Origin: Ophioderma brevispina
Taxonomy: Eukaryota; Echinodermata; Ophiuroidea; Amphilepidida; Ophiodermatidae
Length of the DNA: 64,000 bases
Reading direction: 5' to 3'
NCBI GenBank assembly: GCA_023653785.1
Contig: JAMKCH010078973.1
Location: forward strand, 1 to 64,000
The notes under the pieces were generated by a model, which searched no databases, had not been told where the DNA came from, and saw only the letters and a list, made by a program, of their open reading frames with translations. Positions 21,506 to 33,699 of the stretch are shown here, one piece after another. A program made the translations under genes and the position numbers. Position 1 is the stretch's first letter; every line of letters begins with the position of its first letter.

Positions 21506-24430
21506 AGTTGTAATTTTTTAAAATGCAACTTAGAAGGTCAGAACATATAATTATATTTGTTCTTTGTTTAAGAGTCAAGAAAAACACATGATTATAGCAA
21601 AGGTCAATAAACTAACTGACCTTGTGCACAGCGGGTATAACAAAAATCATAGCTTTGCCACGCATTGAGCAGACATCATGGGTGGCAAATATACACCAGA
21701 CACTGCAATGGTATATACTACTAGTACTATGGTACTTAGACAAAACAACCAACTATATAACAAATTCTGTAGTCCCCATATGGGGGCTAAGTAAAACCAA
21801 GTGTAATTCTAATAAATGATTAAAAAATCCTATAACAGTCTGTGTCCCGTGCATAAACTGGCACAATTTCTTTTCTGAAACGGATAATAATCACCTCAGT
21901 TTCTTTCCCCAATATCAGTGACCAGTGAATATGTCTAATCATTCAGGAAACCATTAACTAAAAATATTAATAATTAAAAATTTCCCCTTTGTAAAACAAG
22001 GGTTAATTGTTATAGCCAGGTGTTATCACCTACACGATTCGTGTTGAGTAACAAATACCCGTCCTCTTTCACAATTGCAATAACTAACCAGTTTTACATT
22101 ATAATATAGGTCGTTGACCCTAAGTTTAATAATCTGAAACGCGTTAAATTGATAGAAATGTAGTGTAATGCAATAAGTTATATCGGATTTAATCTGCACA
22201 AAGTTGTTAGGTCAAAGCTTGCCCCCAGCAACATTTTGTCATGATGTTTGTTGTCCTTTCTTCCTTTTCGAATAAATGATGAAATATGGTAAAGTTATTG
22301 AACACGCACTATGAAAGCTCAAGATTTATTTACTGGTGAATGAGGATAAGTATGTTGTGTTTACGTCTTAAAATACTACCTTCGGCTAAATCGTAACACC
22401 TGCAATCTCTTCAACCTCGAGACATTCAACAATGGTCCTTCACGCCCAGATGAAAAGGCATCTGAAGTGTTTGTTCTATACCACATCCTGGGTCCAGTAT
22501 GAAATCTTTAGGCCCATTGCTTGCTGACGTCTAGTGTATCTATTGGTCACGGAATACTGGGTGAACTAAATTGAAAAGTGACATTTTATTCATTTCCAGA
22601 AAATGTGCCAGTTTAATTTGCAGGTTAATGATTTAATCAATTTATTATGGATTTCCACTGGTTTCCCCCCTTAGGCCCCCCCCCCCCCCCGATGGAGACA
22701 ACAAAACACCAGCATAGAAAGACTGTCCCAAAAACCCTATACAACAAAGATTAATTTTTTTGGCCAAAAGTTAAGTTCATCTCACGGGAGTGTTTTTACT
22801 GATTCTATTTAGGAATGTTCAGCTTGTCAGTTTCCATGAGATTTTTAGTTTGTGTAATTTGGGGGTCTTGTTCAGGATTTATGGCTAATTATCTGAGACA
22901 GTTGAAAAACCCGATTGGGCCAGTTTGCCCCCGTCTATCCTGATATCAACGAAGTTGGCATTGAACATCACCTTCAAGACATTCTTTATTGAAAATTTAC
23001 AATAAACTAAATAAAAAAGTAATAAGGTATAAAGTTGCTGCTTCTTGTGATATAACATATTTATAACTTTTATAATGTTAACAATTGCTAATACAATACG
23101 TAGGCATTGGGAAATTCAATTCCAACAGTCCTTGTTGGTCTCAGCTTTACGCCAGGCTTTCAGCGAAGGTAGAACCATAAAATAAACCGCTTGTTGAAAG
23201 TAACTGAGATTTTTGAACACAACCATCATTTCCTTTATTGCTCTTTGTGAACAGGCTTTCTCGTCATATTCCTCTCGTGGCATCTTGGAGGCAGTGGAAT
23301 GGGTAAGGGTAAATTATTGTCCCTCCACATTAGAGCTTTGTCCACAACATTTTGTCCCTCAACAGACTTGTAGCCTGTTACATTAGTGTCAGCAGTCAAA
23401 TTCCCCGAATTTCCATGGATTTCAAGATTATTGTCCCCCTGAGAGTGAGTCCCTCATTTCACCCACAACACGATAATTTCTGGTGCTTTCACTGAAAAAT
23501 AATATATTGATTAGTTCAATGCATGATAATACATTCACTGTGATCTGTACAATATTCTTTTGTTTGAAAAGGGTTTAATCCCACAATGATGCTACACTCC
23601 TTATACCTTTAGTTTCTTGAACATTGAAGTGAAACTGGCCCAAGTGGTATTTTATCCTTTTGTGTTCAACTGACAATATCTCCGCTTAGGGTCCATCAAA
23701 TTGGATGGAATAAAATCAAGGATTTAGCTTAGGATCTTGTCTAACAAATAAAGTCAAAATATCTGGCAAAAATGCACAGTATATATTTTTTATAATTTTT
23801 AGTTTGATTGTATAGTTTTTATTGGGACAGTCTGTAGAAGGGCATGTCCCATCTATTATACACACACTGCTTGATAAAATGAGACATTGCCAACAAACAG
23901 GAAGGCAATTTTCTTAGCAACAGTCGGCAAAATTGAGGAAAGGTCGGCATGTGAGAGTAGTACACTATTGTATAGTTGACATATTCAACTTTAAGAAAAT
24001 AATATGAAAGTTTTACAAAATAATTCACATTTTTAATAATATTGGATCAAAATAGGTACTCCGTGAAGTTAAATTTCATTAACACAATGCATGCAGCAGG
24101 GGTGTGTCTCTTTTCAGAGGTGCTGATTTGCTGAAAATCTATACACACAGACTGCTTTATTTTACCAGCCAGCAAACTCCCGCTGTGCATGGATTACACC
24201 AACATCAGGTCACGCACTGCTGCCATTTCAAAACACGGACATTTACTTCGCATTTCCCAAGAAAAATCGATGACCGTGTAGAATTTTTTTTTGTCTAAAA
24301 TGGTCCCATTTATACCACCCGAAACCGTTCAACAGAAAAACTTCTAACCGGTCACATATTTTTGTTTTAAACCTTAAAATTAAACCCGAATATCAAATTT
24401 CCACAGACGCTTACTAAAGTCTGTTGAAGA
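21506..24430. other. GGT intron, no element resolved
   Basis: Almost 3 kb of A/T-rich intron with a C-run at 22676-22690. I found no exon, terminal repeat or coding similarity. A missing GGT exon is not expected here because the flanking exons join in phase. Confidence 0.4.
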
Positions 24431-24526
24431 GACTCTTATTTGAACAATGACACTCATAACAATAGCTCAGCGGGATGTTGTCGGCTGCTGTGGCTTCATT
24501 TATTGACAAGTTACACTGTGCAGTCA

Positions 24527-25370
24527 TTAATATCGAGTACGGCCACCCCTGGCATGAATCACTGCGTCAAGACGTCGCGGCATACTGTCCACAAGGTTGT
24601 TTATGATGTCAATGGGCAGGGCGTCCCACTCATCGGTCAGAGCCTGAGCTAACTCCTGCAGAGTTTGAGGAAGATTGTCCCTGTCATTGATGGCTCGGCC
24701 TAAGGCATCCCAGGCATGCTCTATAGGGGTCAAAGCAGGGGAGCAAGCAGGGGAGCGAGCAATGGTATCTGCTCCCCCCCCCCTGCTGCCTCACAGGAAA
24801 TTGGCATCACTACAACAAGCGGCCCTGTGCGGCGTGGCGTTGTCGTCTTGCAGCGAAAATTGTTTGCATAAACCTTTCTTGCACGTGGCCGACAGTGGTT
24901 CTCCAGAATGTCAGAGTACACGACGGCATTCCCATCTGCCACCATTAGTGACGTTTTTTTCCTCCATAAAGATACCGGCCCATACCATCACTGAGACCTC
25001 CCACCATCATATGCGTCGATTTTCATGAATACAGCCATCTCGGAGGTTTTCACCACCACGTATCGACAAACCCGTTGTCTTCCATCTTCCATCTTGATTT
25101 AGTACATCAAGATGTGCGGCTCTCGTCCATAACGCAACATTTCGCCAGTGTCCGGGCTGTAATCTGTGCTCGCCTCAGCCCACTTTATGATGCAACAGTG
25201 TACCAGCAGCAAAAAAAAACAAAGATTTTTCAGCTCTAGTAATCACATCGGTGTATCCAGGCGAGATACCGTGACGTATTCCTCTTAATTATTGTGCAGA
25301 TTATGTCAGCGACATGTTCTGAACGACATCAATCTAAATACGGGTCTTCTGGAAGAGAAGGAAAAAGTAG
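24527..25370 (-). pseudogene. Tc1/mariner-type transposase, broken
   Basis: Read on the minus strand, pieces in different frames line up in order with the catalytic half of Tc1-like transposases. They are HHKVG, a DGR segment, a stretch around GGEN and CIHEN, SVMVWAGI, QDDNATPHRA (holding the second catalytic aspartate) and TPIEHAWDALGRAIN (holding the third acidic position), then a long helix and the ending RRLDAVIHARGGRTRY, a typical Tc1 C-terminus. Several frameshifts and stops separate the pieces. A small in-frame duplication reads RSPACSPALTPIEH where the family has a single RSPDL. Such enzymes cut and paste at TA sites. The N-terminal DNA-binding part is not recognisable beyond 25370, and no TIRs were fixed. 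Confidence 0.88.
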
Positions 25371-25425
25371 ACTTACTCAGAGATCCGCATTGACGACCTG
25401 GACTTTGCAGACAATTGCGCTTTAA

Positions 25426-26035
25426 ACACCCTCGTCTTACCAGGGGGGGGGGGGGGGGGGGGTGGTTACGGCTCCGGTGCGCTAAAAAGCAAAAACTTTT
25501 TGTAAAAAGCTTCTAGTTAATCATTCTCTCATCCTATCCGGTCATTTTAAGCGAAAAAAACTGTAAGGTAGCACCTTCACCCGGGGTCGGGTATGCCGTC
25601 AAAGTCGAAGGGTGGGGGGGGGGGCGAATTTGGGGGGGGGGTGGTTGCCACCCAAGGATATTTTATGGTGCATTTTTGAATATTATGCACCGTAAATGGC
25701 TCTAAAACTCTATGTTTTTATGTAAAACTAGCCAAATGCCATCATTTAGAGGCTGAAAACCGCATGAAATCCGATATTCTCCTGCGATTTTAGCGCAAAA
25801 TTGGGATTTTCGCGCCTATTTTCGGTTGGAAAATGCCAATGTTTGCCGACTCGCGGACTTGATGACGTCATTGTGACGCCATACTAGTATTTTTGTACTT
25901 TATTTTGTTCATGGAAAGAGGAGACGCATATCTAGCCATTGGTAATCAAAATCATAAGCACAATCGGGTGCTTATAACCTCATTCGTATGGGGAGGGCGG
26001 CGCAAGAAATCACATTTCAGACGTCGCCATTGGGT
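25426..26035 (+). mobile_element. TTAA-flanked dispersed element, copy B
   Basis: TTAA at 25422-25425 precedes ACACCCTCGTCTTACC and a G-run of more than 20 bases. The interior block GCTGAAAACCGCATGAAATC (25751) onward matches copy C at 52187 and the reverse complement of copy A near 9500-9640. The right edge is set at TTAA 26036-26039, with moderate certainty. G-runs at about 25441-25462, 25614-25624 and 25632-25641. Confidence 0.6.
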
Positions 26036-26039
26036 TTAA

Positions 26040-27693
26040 CACGTAAAGCGAATCTACTCAAAAACCGTTGAGCTGAAGAATCAACCCATTGGAGGGTTAT
26101 TTTTCCGAATTGTTTGTATTAATATCGAACTAAGGACGAGGTCGTCTGTGGGTCAGGGAACACCTATGAACCGAACCACATCAAAGCACCAAATTGGTTT
26201 GTGGTTTGTACTCCTATTGTTGTAATTCGTTTTTGACATTTTTGGTGAGTTGCTCAATTGAATGAGACTGTGCCGCCACCTAAGCCGTCCTTTCATTCGG
26301 GTAAAAACTAGACAATTTCTTGTGAATATTTCCTAATATATCTAACATCCATACCTGACGACAACCGAACTTAAAAACATCCGGAATGTCAAATACTTTG
26401 GTCGTTCTATAATATACAGGCTCCCTGGTTTTCATATCGGTCGGTGTGCGGGAAACAACCAGTGCATTTGATCTTGAACAGCAAAGCCTCACAGTAGTAA
26501 CAACGTTAACATGAACATAAAAAACCGCATATGTAACATTTTCGGGAGACCCAAAATCTACCATTTGGCTGTAATGCCTTGCATTTTTAGATAATTATTT
26601 ACCCCAGAATTCTGAAATCCACTGCCAATGATATACTTCATATTTGGCTGAAATTCAAACTAGAACCCAATGTGACCAAAATGTACATAGAGGTTTTAGC
26701 ACTGGGGCCCATTTTTTACGTAGTTTTGCATTTTGGAACCTCGAATTATATATGAGGTTTTTCCCCCCAGCGACGATATCATGACAAGCCCACGCCTGGG
26801 CTGCATGTATCAAACTCCTTGATAGGATGTGGAAGTCTTTCAGGATACCTCCTGGATGAAAACCTAGTCTGGCAGGAGGAAACATGGTTATCCTGATGTT
26901 ATTGCTAAAAGATATCGGACGGCCGGCAAGTGAAATTCACCGCAACTCATGAAGGATTGGGCAACCTGGTACCAATTCGTCTCAGCCGCTTCCGGCATTC
27001 CCACGACAGATGAGAGGATTATTAATGATAATCTGAACGATCCGGCACAACTTATGCTCCAGAAGCATTAATTGGCTGTCAAAATCTAAATCATGCTCAG
27101 TTGTCCGAGAGCACAATTTCGTTAGATGGACAACGATGTTTTCTATATTTCGGTTTCCTCTATTTCAACACACCCTGAAGGATTCCAAATTGTGGTCCTA
27201 AAGTAGACATTTGCGACAGACGGAATTCATGTTGATAGTTCAGAATAACCTTGTCGTCTTGAATTGTGCTGGACAACGTTATCTTCAGCGTCGCTGAAAA
27301 GGGCTTTTTTAACGTTCAGAGTTGCTGAAAAAAGGGAAATAATATTTACTGAAGAAGATTTCCATGGATTTATATTGTGGAATTATATTGTGACATTAAA
27401 TGCTGTCTTCTTGTAGTCTTTGCTGTGAGGACATGTCGTGTTGATCTGCAACACTTCTTTGAATTCTGGACAATCGATACATCAGAGTGGACATAAGCAT
27501 ATACATAAGGATATTTTGAGTGTATTGATTATTATTGCAATTGTAATTATTTTGAACGTTCCAAATTCTTTAACCGATCGTTTCAATTATTTAAACGTTT
27601 TATTCTTACATAAAATAAAATTCTATCACTTTTACACAAGGCTCATTTGTTTGTGTTTAAAGGATATTTCTGACCTTGTCATCTTGTTCGATG
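26040..27693. other. GGT intron, nothing recognised
   Basis: Two minus-strand frames of 76-94 codons (26280-26564 and 26655-26885) resemble no family known to me. No repeat structure seen. Confidence 0.4.
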
Positions 27694-28036
27694 GTACTAT
27701 AAATTACTGTGTTTGACTTGCAACATCTTGTATTTGTAACGATAGTACTATAAATTACTGTGTTTGACTTTTAACATCTTGTATTTGTAACGATAGTACT
27801 ATAAATTACTGTTTGACTTGTAACATCTTGTATTTGTAACGATAGTACTATAATACTGTGTTTGACTTTTAACATCTTGTATTTGTAACGATAGTACTAT
27901 AAATTACTGTGTTTGACTTTTAACATCTTGTATTTGTAACGATAGTACTATAAATTACTGTGTTTGACTTTTAACATCTTGTATTTGTAACGATAATACT
28001 ATACATTACTGTGCTTGACTTTTAATATCTTGTATT
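27694..28036. repeat. 51-bp minisatellite, about 7 units
   Basis: Units beginning GTACTATAAATTACTGTG start at 27694, 27745, 27796, 27845, 27894, 27945 and 27996, spaced 51 bp, with two units of 49 bp. The last unit decays into the polypyrimidine tract of the next GGT exon, whose acceptor is only about 35 bp away. Units differ by a few substitutions, so the array is recent. Confidence 0.95.
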
Positions 28037-28070
28037 TTCCATTTCACCACGCCCTGCCTTCATCCTGAAG

Positions 28071-28231
28071 CGAAGTTTTCGTCGACAACGGAATCCTTAA
28101 GAAGGAGAATGACCCCCTGGAGCTGCCTAGATTAGCCAATACCTTAGAAACCATAGCCGAGAGTGGAAATCCAGACCCTTTTTACACGGGAGACTTAGCG
28201 AAACTAATAGTTGAAGAAATCACAGAAAGAG
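28071..28231 (+). CDS. GGT: GGT exon, large-subunit C-terminal helices
   Basis: Acceptor CATCCTGAAG ends at 28070 and donor GTAGTA follows 28231. The frame is open throughout: EVFVDNGILKKENDPLEL, then PRLANTLETIAESG, then FYTGDLAKLIVEEITERG-type sequence. This is the GGT stretch in which REVF, the P.LA.TLE.IA..G segment and FY.G.LA..IV..I are conserved. It ends one base into a codon and joins in phase to the exon at 36060. Its acceptor follows directly on the 51-bp minisatellite. Confidence 0.93.
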
Positions 28232-28746
28232 GTAGTAATCGATTCTTCTTTGTAAATATTATTTGCTTATTTAGTTATTTATTTTGTACATGTTTCGCGG
28301 TATAAAATGTTTCATGAGACGGAAACAACCTAGGTAGGAAGTATTCCGGAAAGGGCATTCTTCCTGGTTGATTCAAGTAATCGGAGAAATTAGAAAAGAG
28401 GTGGCAGCGTAGTTGAACAGTTGTTCTTTTGAAGTGCCAGCCGAGTAGTCTCCTCTTTTCTCATCTCTTTGAAGTACTGTGTCCAATTTGAGGTATAATT
28501 TACACAAATAAAAAGACGTACGTACGATCATATCTAACTAGACGGATGCATTTATGAAGATGAGTGCCACAACTTCAAAAAAAAAAAAAATCAAACATTC
28601 AGGTTTAAACAGGAGTATGGTAGTATTTACATTTGGAATAACATACTAAAAATCTAAGAAAAGTAACAATCGAAAAAGCGGTGGAATGGGGAAAAGTTTA
28701 CACAGGGTCAACATGTGAAATGGTCAGAATGTGTTAAAAAGTACCG
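28232..28746. other. GGT intron
   Basis: A-run near 28578-28590. No gene or repeat recognised. Confidence 0.4.
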
Positions 28747-30991
28747 GGGGTTGGACACGATCTGCTCGATTTGGGCATTGGGGATTTCCAAACGGTAATT
28801 TGGGGAACCTCTACGAGCATTTACTATGGCAGTCTCGGTCCCAGTGACATTAAAAAATCATCTCTTAAACCTTTGTTTAAAAGATCTTAGTAATATCATG
28901 ATAAATTAAGAAAAAATTATTGACTTCAAAATCCGTCGGGGTAGTGGATTAACCCCGCTGCAAAATAGTGTAATTTCCAATAACGGTCATTTAGATTTAA
29001 ATATTCGTGACCAGGCCTAGTCTTTAGTCAAGTCTGTGTGTAACCGTTCGATATGCGTAAGAGCGCCCTCCTACCGTTAAGTCTTTGAAACAGACTAACA
29101 CCCGGAAGTTGATGCCGTTTGAATTTGCTGTTGCTGTTAGGTTGGCATGTCCTACCCGGAAAAGTCAACCACATATTCATCGCAATCTATAAAAACAAAA
29201 ATATAGTTTGTCCTATCTGCGCGTTGTAGTTATAAGGCAAAATATCTTACAAGGTCACAATGGGATAAAATTTCAAACCAATTGGATTGTTTTTAAATTG
29301 CAAATTGTTTATCTAGTTAGATACTTCTAGTGCATCAGTGTATTGTTGATTATCCATTGTTGTTCAGTGCATTATATCCTAAGAATCAGTCTCCAGTAAG
29401 GTATCTGAGGCAGAGAGCAAAAATTATATAACCTGCACGCCAAACAAAAGATTCTAGATAAACTTGCACGCGAAACAAACGAATCTTGATATTTGTGCAC
29501 TCTGTGTCTTTTCTATTGAATTCAGACAAACCTCTAGAAACACGGAGATGATTCGTAAAATACAATGCTCTGAACAACAATGAATAATCAATACACGAAT
29601 CCGACGGCGACTATTATCGCCCCTACGCCGTGGGCGGCGCACTCACCATCCGCCATGACTGGGGGGGGGGGCATCTTTTGCATTTCTCTTTATACACCGC
29701 GTTTACGTTGTACGTGTTACCACAAAGAAGCGATAATTTTGATCAGTTCTGACGGCAAAAAACCAACACTATTTCACTGTTATCCATTTGTATATCATCA
29801 TGGGCGGCTCAGGAAAAAAATGTAAATTTTGCTGCACAAATAGCGATAAAAAGTTACAAAAATGGAAACGAACTGCGTGCGAATTCACTCGCTAATGACA
29901 CAAATGAAACAATCCAGGGGGGGGGGGGGGGGGGTAGGACACGATCTACTCGATTTGGGCATTGGGGATTTCCAAACGGTAATTTGTGAACTGCTACGTG
30001 CATTTAATTTGGCCAGTCTCGGTCCCAGTGACATTAAAAAATCATCTCTTAAACCTTTGTTCAAAAGATCTTAGTAATATCATGATAAATTAAGAAAAAA
30101 TTATTGACTTCAAAATCCGTCGGGGTTAGTGGATTAACCCCGCTGCAAAATAGTGTAATTTCCAATAACGGTCATTTAGATTTAAATATTCGTGACCAGG
30201 CAGGCCTAGTCTTTAGTCAAGTCTGTGTGTAACCGTTCGATATGCGTAAGAGCGCCCTCCTACCGTTAAGTCTTTGAAACAGACTAACACCCGGAAGTTG
30301 ATGCCGTTTGAATTTGCTGTTGCTGTTAGGTTGGCATGTCCTACCCCCTGAAAAAAGTTTTACACCAACATATTCATCGCAATCTATAAAAACAAAAATA
30401 TAGTTTGTCCTATCTGCGCGTTGTAGTTATAAGGCAAAATCTCTTCAGGTCACAATGGGATAAAATTTCAAACCAATTGGATTGTTTTTTAAATTGCAAA
30501 TTGTTTATCTAGTTATATACTTCTAGTGCATCAGTGTATTGTTGATTATCCATTGTTGTTCAGTGCATTATATCTACGATCAGTCTCCAGTAAGGTATCT
30601 GAGGCAGAGAGCAAAAATTATATAACCTGCACGCCAAACAAAAGATTCTAGATAAACTTGCACGCGAAACAAACGAATCTTGATATTTGTGCACTCTGTG
30701 TCTTCTAGTGACTTCAGACAACCTCTAGAAACACGGCGAATGATTCGTAAAATACAATGCTCTGAACAACAATGAATAATCAATACACGAATCCGACGGC
30801 GACTATTATCGCCCCTACGCCGTGGGCGGCGCACTCACCATCCGCCATGACTGGGGGGGGGGGCATCTTTTGCATTTCTCTTTATACACCGCGTTTACGT
30901 TGTACGTGTTACCACAAAGAAGCGATAATTTTGATCAGTTCTGACGGCAAAAAACCAACACTATTTCACTGTTATCCATTTGTATATCATC

Positions 30992-31126
30992 ATGGGCGGC
31001 TCAGGAAAAAAATGTAAATTTCTTGGCTGCACAAATAGCGATAAAAAGTTACAAAAATGGAAACGAACTGCGTGCGAATTCACTCGCTATAATGACACAA
31101 ATGAAACAATCCAGGGGGGGGGGGGG
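30992..31126 (+). other. Possible N-terminus of a cysteine-rich protein, cut by insertion
   Basis: From the ATG at 30992 the frame reads MGGSGKKCKFLGCTNSDKKL and on through QKWKRTACEF before running into a G-run at the start of the third GACACGATCT element. The C-x4-C...W...C pattern recalls small zinc-binding N-termini of transposon-derived or THAP-like proteins, but I cannot name a family. The equivalent place in the first unit (from about 29799) has lost about six bases between the first cysteine and the next. Could be a real exon interrupted by the element, or chance. Confidence 0.35.
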
Positions 31127-31545
31127 GTAGGACACGATCTACTCGATTTGGGCATTGGGGATTTCCAAACGGTATTTGGGGAACCTCTACGAGCATTTAC
31201 TATGGCAGTCTCGGTCCCCAGTGACATTAAAAAATCATCTCTTAAACCTTTGTTCAAAAGATCTTAGTAATATCATGATAAATTAAGAAAAAAAGATTGA
31301 ATTCAATCCGTCGGGGTTAGTGGATTAACCCCCTGCAAAAATCGGGTATTTTCCAATAACGTTCATTTAGATTTAAATATTGTGACCAAGCCTAGTCTTA
31401 GGCAAGCCGTGTGTACGTTCGAATATGCGTAGACGCCCTCCTCGACCGTTAAGAAGTCTTTGAAACAGACTAGCACCTGGAAGTTGATGCTGTTTTGAAT
31501 TTGCTGTTGCTGTTAGGTCGGCATGACCTAGACCCCCCCCCCCCC
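31115..31545. mobile_element. GGGTAGGACA element with 9-bp direct repeats
   Basis: The third copy runs from a G-run (GGGGGGGTAGGACACGATCT) to a C-run ending at about 31550. Its flanks are GAAACAATC CA on the left and GAAACAATC AT on the right, a 9-bp direct repeat that looks like a target-site duplication. Nine-base duplications are typical of Mutator-like transposons. Non-coding. Confidence 0.6.
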
Positions 31546-31550
31546 CCCCG

Positions 31551-33110
31551 AAACAATCATCGTATCCATTTTCAGTCTAAATACCACATTGTAACTCGCC
31601 GTCATTCCCACGTGTGCTGATAGTCTAGGCGTAGCACATTCCATGCACAAACGAGACTAATTTTGTTCAGATCTCCGAAATCGATCACATGGGCACGGAA
31701 GTGTCCTTTCTAAAACCCCAACAACCCGCATCGGAAGATGTCACGTTTTTCAGCAAATACGATCGCTCTTTGGAACTATTCAAGTTTTCACGTACACGAA
31801 TATATCAACATTCTAATTGTTACTTTATTTTTGTCTGGATGTTTGAATTTTACGAAAAATTATTTTCTCACGCGGCTGTTATTACCAATTTTTAACACGT
31901 ATTCTAACCATAATCGTTCATTTCTCAGTCACGCAAAGTGGGCGAGATAACCAACCTTCAATTTTTACAACAACAGTAAGACACGTGCCCTGGAATTCCA
32001 GTTTAGGCCATTCCCTGACATCATCCTTCCATAATCCATGCATAACGTGAAATTTGTACAATTGCAAAAAAGGTAGGTTGTAAATTCTTATTAATCATGA
32101 TTATGGGCTTATTAATTTCGTTCGTTACGCAATATGCGGCGTGGTGTGTACGTGTGTTTGGTGGCCGGATGCCCCCATAATGGCGGTGACGTAGAGGGTG
32201 TCCTTTCGAGGCTTCCCCGTCGGATTCGTGTATATACAACAGATTTACCAATCATGTCCATCAAACACCATTAAAGGGTGGTTGACAAAGTTATCCTAAT
32301 GTGTGAGATGGCGTGCTTGAGTGGCTTTTCATTCTCGTTGCACTGGAACTCTCTCTATATAATATATTTTTAAATTCAAATGAAAAATTTATGTCGGTTG
32401 ATAAAGTGAGTTTCTGATCAAATTGAAAACGAACTTTTACAATTGGGAATTGAAATTGTAGCCCTATCACTTGAAAAACATATTTCTTTTTAAAAAAATA
32501 ACCAAAAAATCTAGTTTATCAAACCTGAAAAAATATGGTATTCTATATGAAAACATAGATTTTCAAATACTTTGTTTATTAGTAGATTTTTTTCGAAAAA
32601 GTTTATCATTTGATAAAAAACTGAGTTTAACGATGAGCTTAAAATGATTGACTGTTGAAAACCATGTTCTCAAAAAATATTTCAATAAACTCAATTTTAA
32701 AGTAGAAACCCCAGTTTAAACAAGTTTAACTAAAAATAAATATCATTTAAGCTTGAGCAAAATAAAATTTCAAAAATTCTCGCCACTAACTCAAAAAGCC
32801 AATTTAGTACCTTGTCATTCTCAGTTCAAAATGATCACTGACAAACTAAGATTATAAAATTGAAGAACAGTAGGGTTTTATGAATGAAAAAACTTTTCGA
32901 GTCCATATTTCATGAGATTTTCTTGATAAAACTAAGTTTTTCAATAAAAAAGTTGTTACCTAAAAACTAAATTTTCAGTGAAAACAAAGCTTTCAGTTAA
33001 ATACTACGAATTTTAAAAATTAATTAGAAAAAAAATAGTGTAACGAATATGAGGATTTAGACTGCCATACATGACATAACTATATATATTAATGTTGCCA
33101 CGTAGCGACC
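31551..33110. other. GGT intron, A/T-rich from 32350
   Basis: 31560-32300 shows no recognised exon except the small frame noted at 32134. From 32350 to 33050 the sequence is strongly A/T-rich with many loosely repeated AAAACTNAGTTT-like phrases, possibly a very degenerate tandem repeat. Confidence 0.4.
32134..32274 (+). other. Small frame with a CxxxGC motif, uncertain
   Basis: A 46-codon frame begins MRRGVYVCLVAGCPHNGG and continues LSRLPRRIRVYT to a stop at 32272. The C-x3-GC opening recalls the start of zinc-binding THAP-type domains, like the fragment at 30992. No splice context was found. Likely a transposon-protein remnant or chance. Confidence 0.25.
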
Positions 33111-33122
33111 CGCACCCATCGA

Positions 33123-33400
33123 AAGTGGCGTAGCCAGGCGGTGGGGGGGGAAGGGGGCAGGGGGCATATTGTCCCCGTGATGAAAATTAGTGACTCTGCA
33201 CATCTGTCAATTTACATATAAAACAACATAGGCCTATTACTATTATACATTACTAACAAATGGTAATGTATGCTAATTGGCGGGTTTAGGGGCGCATAAG
33301 GTACCGGAAGCATTGTAGATGTATAAAAATATAGAAATTACATTGTACGCACGCACGGGGGGACGGTACATTAAGTTCTCAAACCCCCCCTCCCCACCAG
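33123..33400. other. AGTGGCGTAGCC remnant with G- and C-runs
   Basis: AGTGGCGTAGCCAGGCGGTG followed by a G-run at 33142-33150, and CCCCCCCTCCCCACCAGTG near 33385. The two sides are loosely complementary, suggesting a degraded element of the AGTGGCGTA group. Confidence 0.4.
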
Positions 33401-33555
33401 TGAACCTATATTCTCTTTGAAATATCAAGGCAGTGCAATGTTTTTAATATTGTGTGGGAAACCCAAGCTAAGACAAGTGACCCAGTATTACCGACGCATA
33501 TGCATTTGGAAACCACCACTGTGGTTACTTCGGGAACTGCGACTATGATGGGTTT

Positions 33556-33692
33556 ATACTTCATCGGCGGACGTCTGCAGCCGCTAGTCCGCTAGTCTTT
33601 CGACGCAACGCGTATGTTCAGTGTTCATGCATCCTGCGCCCAAAAGCATGTTCGAAAGACTAGCTTCGGCCGACGTCTGCCGATAAAGTAAG
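33556..33692. mobile_element. Short inverted-repeat element, ~137 bp
   Basis: TACTTCATCGGCGGACGTCT (33556) pairs with the complement of AGACGTCGG... reading GACGTCTGCCGATAAAGTA at the right, and GCTAGTCTTTCGAC pairs with CGAAAGACTAGC. An 8-bp GTCCGCTA duplication lengthens the left arm. Confidence 0.65.
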
Positions 33693-33699
33693 AACCCAG

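Larger units (their letters stand above)
28747..31545. repeat. Tandem array of a ~1.19-kb composite unit (2.3 copies)
   Basis: GACACGATCTGCTCGATTTG begins at about 28755 and recurs (as GACACGATCTACTCGATTTG) at 29938 and 31130. The two complete units (about 1183 and 1192 bp) are almost identical over both the element part and the ~770-bp spacer; the third stops after the element part at about 31545. The element part (~415 bp) has ends like GGGGTAGGACACG and the inverse of TGTCCTACCCC, so each unit contains a MITE-like insert plus non-repetitive DNA that was duplicated with it. Two identical 81-codon frames (29580-29825 and 30772-31017) are copies of the same spacer. Confidence 0.9.

Noticed and set aside
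26536..26560. GGAGACCCAAAAT on the + strand, resembling the GGT segment LGDPK
   Set aside because: It lies upstream of exons that precede this segment in the protein, is short, and has stops around it.
26280..26885. Two minus-strand frames of 94 and 76 codons
   Set aside because: No recognisable motif and no splice or promoter context; within chance length for this sequence.
27694..28036. Regular 51-bp repeats as a CRISPR array
   Set aside because: The whole unit repeats with no unique spacers, and the context is an animal intron.
29580..31017. Identical 81-codon frames in two places as a duplicated gene
   Set aside because: They are copies of the spacer in a tandem array; identity reflects recent duplication of DNA, not selection on protein. 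No family similarity.
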